A stretch of DNA of 12,955 nt from Mycoplasmataceae bacterium. GTDB taxonomy: Bacteria; Bacillota_I; Bacilli_A; Mycoplasmatales; Mycoplasmoidaceae. Below are positions 8,087-12,955 of this stretch, piece by piece. The position numbers and the translations under genes are program-made. Positions within the stretch are counted from its first letter, which is position 1; every line of letters starts with the position of its first letter. The stretch is taken from NCBI GenBank assembly GCA_031278855.1, contig JAITJR010000057.1, positions 1-12,955 of the forward strand, written 5' to 3'. The notes below the pieces were generated by a model. That model was not told the DNA's origin, did no database searches, and saw only the letters and a program-made list of their open reading frames with translations.

Positions 8087-8548
8087 ATGGCACATAAGGC
8101 AGTTTTCCCTGGTTCTTTTAACCCCCTTCACCACGGGCACATTGATATTATTAAAAGAGCTGCAAAGCTTTTTGACTGTCTTTATGTGGCAGTATCACAT
8201 AATATTGACAAAAAAACTACTGTTAATATTACCAAACGATTTCAAACTGTGAAAACTAAAATAGCCAAATTAAAATTAACCAATGTTGAAGTAGTGCTAA
8301 ACGAAGGACTAACCATCACATTATTGAAACAATTAAAATGTAAATATTTAGTGCGTTCGATTCGTAATCTTAAGGATATTAATTATGAAATTAATATGGC
8401 TCAAAATAATTATTTACTAGCAAATAACATTGAAACCATCTTTTTTGTGGCTAGTTCTAAATTAAAAGATATTTCTTCCACTAACCAGAGAGAACTCAGT
8501 CGTCAAAAACAATTATTAACTAAATCGAAGCGGAATCCACATGCATAG
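8087..8548 (+). CDS. coaD: Pantetheine-phosphate adenylyltransferase
   Basis: Transfers AMP from ATP to 4'-phosphopantetheine to give dephospho-CoA, the fourth step of CoA synthesis. The 153-residue protein starts with AVFPGSFNPLHHGHIDII, the nucleotidyltransferase HxGH motif (residues 15-18). VRSIRNLKDINYEINMAQNN near residues 90-109 matches the VRGLRxxxDFxYE region, and ASSKLKDISST near 124-134 corresponds to the ATP-binding ISSS/T block. After that the C-terminus is basic and diverges from the usual GxV..LVP tail. The start lies one base after the preceding stop, and its last 8 bases overlap coaX, implying translational coupling. Identification is strong; a related cytidylyltransferase is less likely because of the VRSIR and ISST blocks. 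Confidence 0.92.
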   Translation: MAHKAVFPGSFNPLHHGHIDIIKRAAKLFDCLYVAVSHNIDKKTTVNITKRFQTVKTKIAKLKLTNVEVVLNEGLTITLLKQLKCKYLVRSIRNLKDINYEINMAQNNYLLANNIETIFFVASSKLKDISSTNQRELSRQKQLLTKSKRNPHA

Positions 8549-9281
8549 ATTAATTGTTGATGCTGGTAACACTAGTATTAAATTAGGTGTTTTTCTAAAC
8601 GATAAATTAACACGGGTGGTTAATATTAACACAAATACGTATTCATTTACTACCTTAAAAAAAGTATTACCAATCAAAAATTATCAAAGTGTTCATGTCG
8701 GATCGGTTGTCAAAGAACTAAACACACGTTTGTTACATGATTTACAACGTATTACCAAAATTAATGTGACCTTAATTAAAGCCAACGACTTCCAAACATC
8801 ATTTGGTTTAAGCCAATTTAACACTAATGAAATCGGAGTTGATATTCTAGGGCTAGCCTTAATAACTAAATTATGCTATCAAACTGGTGTGGCCATTAGT
8901 TTTGGTACAGCTACTTTTGCGGTGGCAGTAAAAAGAAATACTTTAATTGGGGTAGCCATTGCTCCTTCCATTGAATTAGGAACTCGACAATTACAAACAA
9001 CTACATCTTTAATTAAAAAGGTTAATACCAAAATTGGTAACTTAAGCTTTGGTAGAAACACCACTACCGCTTTACAATCAGGTGGTAGCCATATGGCTCG
9101 CGGGTTTATCATAAGTGTCTTGGATTATGTTCGGCAACATTATCGCATCAATCATGTTTTGATTGCGGGTGGTAAAACCGCTTACCTCAAAAAAATTATC
9201 AAAAAAATACCGCATGCAAAGGTTTTAAGTCATGCCGTATTATTAGGTTATTACCAATTAATAAAAACTATTTTGGCATAA
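8541..9281 (+). CDS. coaX: Type III pantothenate kinase, divergent
   Basis: Would phosphorylate pantothenate to 4'-phosphopantothenate, the first step of CoA synthesis, as a cytoplasmic ASKHA-fold dimer. The 246-residue length is normal. Seen: the phosphate-1 motif IVDAGNTSIKLG (Asp7), VGSVVKEL, GVDILG with the catalytic-type Asp101, FGTATF (phosphate-2 region), APSIELGTRQL, GRNTTTALQSG and the adenosine-region IAGGKTAYL. Two usual residues are changed: the Arg of the G-x-D-R motif is Ile102, and the Asp of the xDxGTAT motif is Ser120. Asp7 and Asp101, the positions most closely tied to catalysis, are kept. The ATG overlaps the coaD stop by 8 bases. Its 3' end overlaps the convergent HAD gene by 14 bases, leaving no room for a separate terminator. 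Confidence 0.88.
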   Translation: MHRLIVDAGNTSIKLGVFLNDKLTRVVNINTNTYSFTTLKKVLPIKNYQSVHVGSVVKELNTRLLHDLQRITKINVTLIKANDFQTSFGLSQFNTNEIGVDILGLALITKLCYQTGVAISFGTATFAVAVKRNTLIGVAIAPSIELGTRQLQTTTSLIKKVNTKIGNLSFGRNTTTALQSGGSHMARGFIISVLDYVRQHYRINHVLIAGGKTAYLKKIIKKIPHAKVLSHAVLLGYYQLIKTILA

Positions 9282-10149
9282 ATAATTCGTCTAAAGTAAG
9301 GGCTACCCCATCATGATTGTTATCGTGTTTAGTGATATTACGGGAAACTGATAGAGCATGTAAATTGGCATTACGCATCGCTCAGGAATTATCAGTTTTA
9401 TTTAACATTTCCACATCATTTTCACCATCACCGAAAACAATGGTATCTGCTCATAAGACATCATAGTAACTTTGAGCAAACTTTAATGCATTTAATTTGT
9501 TAGCAAAATTATGGTTTAACTCAATGATGACCTGCCCATTTGCATCATAACCTCGATTATCAATTGATCAATGAGAGATTAATAAATTATTCGTTAACGA
9601 TTTAATAATGTAGTACATTTCATGTAAATTAGTATGTGGCTTTAGAATAAAAATGATCGACAAGATCCCTGTACGACGGTCTTTTTTATCATAAATTAAA
9701 ATTTGTTTACGTTTTTTCGGATTACGAAATTGATTGAAATCAATATGAAATAAAGTATTTAGTCGTTCCTTAATCTTTTTTTCTGTTGGTAACTTATTAA
9801 AAAAAGTATTATGTTTCGTCTTAATAACAAAGTATTCAACATTATCATGAATTTGCTTACATTCTCATAATTTAAAGAAAGCTTTATTGTTGATGGGAAA
9901 GAAAATATCATCAAAATCATGATCGGAAGGGTGATGAATCGATGCTCCATTATTACAAATACAAATAGTCGTCAGCTCTAATTGACGGTAGTATGGTAAA
10001 GCATCTTCAAGCGAACGACCAGTCACAAAACAAAAATGGTGCCCCTGAGCAATAAAAGCTTTAATAATCTGTTCAGATTGTTCGCTAATTTTTTTATCAG
10101 TATTTAATAATGTACCATCCAAATCAGTAAAAATGAGTTTTTTATTCAT
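9268..10149 (-). CDS. Cof-type HAD-superfamily phosphatase
   Basis: A 293-residue cytoplasmic phosphohydrolase of the Cof (HAD IIB) group. Motif I is FTDLDGTLLN with nucleophile Asp9 and acid/base Asp11. Motif II lies in CFVTGRSLEDAL. The motif III lysine lies in NKLNALKFAQ. Motif IV is FGDGENDVEML with Asp241 and Asp245. The cap domain lies between motifs II and III, about residues 85-200. TGA at 9865 is Trp95 and others follow, so a standard-code reading truncates it after 94 residues. Typical substrates are sugar phosphates, flavin mononucleotide or pyridoxal phosphate; the sequence does not choose among them. The start is 2 bases after the stop of the upstream large surface protein gene, suggesting cotranscription. 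Its last 14 bases overlap the end of coaX on the other strand. Confidence 0.92.
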
Positions 10150-10151
10150 TA

Positions 10152-12955
10152 TTAATTTTTAGTTTTTCAATCTTTCACTCACTGTGAACCAAGTTGATCG
10201 TTGAAACGACGGTCATAGACTGCCAACTTATTGCCATTAAATACCGTTTTGATCACATCGTTGATGGTGGTAGTTTGGTTGTTTGGATCAAGAGCCGCCT
10301 GGGCTACTAGATAATCAAATAAATCATTTCCTAATGTTTTTTGTAAATTTTCTGTTATTTGTTCATTGGTTTCACCTTTAACATCGTATTGATTAATTTG
10401 CATTATGGTAATTCTCGAACCTGTTTGTGAACCAGAACTATCAGGAATAAAATGAGTGTTCCCTCCAGTTGGATTAACCAATTCTAAGGCTTTACTACTA
10501 CTATTATTTAAGTTATACCCATTAAAGCAAGTATCGGTTAACGGTCCTTCTGCACTAACACCTTTTAACAAAATATCTCTTTTTTCAGTTAGAGTAGCTG
10601 CTTTATCAATTTGATTTTTAACACCGTTAAATAATCCTGTTTGGGCTTGAATGAAATCAGTATATTGATTAATTTTAGCAACAGTTGGAGAAGTAAGATC
10701 TTTTTCAATCATTTCTTTTAATTTATCACGACTACCAAATTGATATAGCGATCCAGTGTGATCTGCTGCTCCACTATATGAAAATTTATCAAATAACGCA
10801 GCTTTGGCACTAGCAGATATTTTATCGAGTGTATTAGAATTTTTAGTTTGCAAACCAAGATAACCCATTGCGTTAGCATCATCGGATAATAATGGCATCG
10901 GAGCAAATTGTCAGTATTGATCAAATGCTACATAAGATTTGGTTCCACTACTTGTCAAATTGGTATTTTGATAAATATTGTCGAATAATCCATCATAATT
11001 AGATTTTCAACCATAAATCGTTAAGGGTTTGTCAGTTAGATTTGCAAAATTTGGATTTAATATTTTGTTATCTTTCGCAGCCCAAACAACATATGTCGAA
11101 TTTTGAAAATCAGAACCAATTTTATTTTGCAATCACTTGATAAATTGAGCATTATGATCTTTTGTTAAGTAATAAATAGTTGCTAGGTACGTCTTTCAAT
11201 CGATAACTTTATCAGTATAACCATTAGTGATACCACCATTTTCTCCAAGTGATGATGAACCAATATTAGTATTTAATGAAGTTATTCATTGATATCACAA
11301 ACCAGTTGCATAATTTTGAACTTTCCCTTCATTAAACATAAAACTATTGAGATATGTAGTAATTGGGGTATCATTTGTAATCAATTTATTGGTAATGTAC
11401 ATGGAAGTAATCGCTGTTTTCATATTATCAGATGGAATATAATTATTCAAATATTGACTTAATGCAGCCGTTTTAATACTATTACTAAATGTATTACCGC
11501 TACCAAATTTCCACAACATATCGTTAACATAATCATTGTATGTTAAAATATTTTCGCTGTAATCATACAAATATGCATTTTTATTACCTTTATTATTTTG
11601 AATCGCTCTTTGATCAGTTGGCAGACTATTGTTTCATTCATCGTAGTGTTTAATAACACCCTTCTCTCCATCTGCAATTAGTTTAGAGTATGATCCATTA
11701 ACATATCATTTATTATCATTACCAAAATATTGAGTTAAACCAGTTGTCTCAGCAACATGGTTAGCAGCTTTTACAGCTACGGAATAATTAGTTTTAGCTA
11801 ATAATAAATCAGTGTCATCGGCACCTGTTGATAAGCCACTCACAATAACCAACGGTAATGGCATCGCTAGTCCGTTTTTATAAATTGATGCTGGACCATG
11901 ACCGTCTACTTCAATCGATTTATCCACTAATGCATTAGTACGATAAGTATTGGAAAAAGCAAATAACTTTTTGTTATTTGTATCAACATTAGTTATTATC
12001 GTTGTAAAAGCATTAAGCAAATTAAAAGATTGAACTAAACTATTCAATTTAGCGTTTCAAATATCATTCCCATTTTCATCAGGTAAAATGGATTTTAAAC
12101 CTAGTAATCCATCAGTTCAATAATCAGTCTTATTAGCATCTTTGCCAGAATCCACATTAATACCTTTAGTTTGTACAACACGATTTACGGCATCTAAAAT
12201 AATGGTATCAAGATTATTTTTTAAATAATCAATCAATGGTCCGCTAGCACTACTACCGCTAGAAGTAATAATGTCAATCCCTTTACATTGTGGATTAACA
12301 CCTTCAGCATTTTGATAAACTGTTCTAAATTTAATTATTTGATTTTCACGTTCTTGTGAAAAAGCTCCGCCTGGTCGTCAATTCAAATCGGTTGCATCTG
12401 AAGCTGGTTGTCCTGTTCCAGCTTGAGCCAAATAATCTACCCCATCAATCCCCATAAATGTCACGCCTTTAGGCGTTCTAATCATAATATACGGTAGAGG
12501 TTTTTCTCCTGTTCTACCGCTAGAACCTTCGGTAGGATTAGCAATACGCATAGCACTTACTAAAATTCTAGCACCATCAGCATATCAGGTAGAATTTTGG
12601 TCATGATTGTATGGATTGAATAAAGCAATGTGATCCACAGTGTCAGAATCACTATCGTCTCTATATATGTTTTTTAAATCTAATGTACCACCGCGATCAG
12701 TTCTATCAAGGTTAGTAGGAACTGTTTTGACACTTGATCCAGGTTGATTTTGATCGGTTTGACTTTTAAATAAAAAGTTTTTTAAAATATGTGTAGTATC
12801 AGGGAAGAATGATTTACCTTCTCCGGATGTTGAGTAATATACAGGCATAGTATTCGTATAATAACTAGTGCTATTTTTATCTTCATATTGATAGTACATA
12901 TCAAGAATGGGAGCGATATAAGTTTCATATGGCGTATCATCAGTGCCAGTATTTG
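10152..12955 (-). CDS. Very large Mollicute surface protein, C-terminal 933 residues (N-terminus outside window)
   Basis: A single minus-strand frame runs from the window edge to TAA at 10152-10154 once TGA is read as Trp (for example at 12585, 11703, 11634, 10911, 10179 and 10167). At least 933 residues are present and the start is missing, so any signal peptide or lipobox cannot be seen. Composition is rich in Asn, Thr, Ser, Asp and Tyr with aromatic runs, few cysteines and no membrane helix, as in exported Mollicute proteins. Recognisable pieces include YADGARILVSAMRIAN, KPLPYIMIRTPKGVTFMGID and the C-terminal VYDRRFNDQLGSQWVKDW. The general pattern recalls the large lipoproteins of the Mycoplasma pneumoniae group (possibly the DUF3713-bearing type), but I recall this only loosely. 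It is followed after 2 bases by the HAD phosphatase gene. Function unknown; a surface or adhesion role is an inference from composition. Confidence 0.8.

Noticed and set aside
1..12955. CRISPR array, tRNA or rRNA genes, replication origin
   Set aside because: No regularly spaced repeats, no cloverleaf with a T-loop consensus, no rRNA sequence and no cluster of DnaA-type boxes were seen.

Overview
The window reads as a chromosome segment from a Mollicute (Mycoplasma-type bacterium). The DNA is very AT-rich. In-frame TGA codons fall at expected tryptophan positions in every long gene (for example AsnS residues 155 and 230, and the PgsA catalytic motif), so translation table 4 applies. There is almost no recognisable Shine-Dalgarno signal, and two large predicted secreted proteins are present (one with a clear lipobox). 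I cannot name the species.

Layout. (1) Positions 1-1192, minus strand: a beta-class DNA methyltransferase broken by two separate one-base frameshifts, possibly followed by the start of another gene at the left edge. (2) 1193-1458: intergenic, with a hairpin/T-tract and a plausible asnS promoter. (3) 1459-5212, plus strand: a tight cluster of asnS, pgsA, a UPF0597/CyuA-type L-cysteine desulfidase and a CinA C-terminal (PncC-like) protein, with gaps of 3, 3 and 25 bases. (4) 5309-7141, plus: a 610-residue lipoprotein with a -10 box almost touching its start codon. (5) 7142-7653: no intact gene, but a minus-strand fragment of an ISL3-family transposase and possibly one IS end. (6) 7654-9281, plus: a three-gene unit with a strong promoter, made of a nucleoside deoxyribosyltransferase-like protein lacking the catalytic glutamate, coaD, and a divergent coaX overlapping coaD by 8 bases. 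(7) 9268-12955, minus: a very large surface protein whose N-terminus lies beyond the window, followed 2 bases later by a Cof-type HAD phosphatase. The HAD gene overlaps the end of coaX tail to tail by 14 bases.

Function. The asnS cluster combines tRNA charging, phosphatidylglycerol synthesis, cysteine breakdown and pyridine-nucleotide recycling. The coaD/coaX unit carries the first and fourth steps of CoA synthesis from pantothenate; the CoaBC and CoaE steps are not in the window. The most interesting points are the pseudo-NDT/CoaD/CoaX unit, with substitutions at active-site positions, the iron-sulfur cysteine desulfidase in a Mollicute, the decayed restriction-modification locus, and the ISL3 relic lying against the lipoprotein gene.
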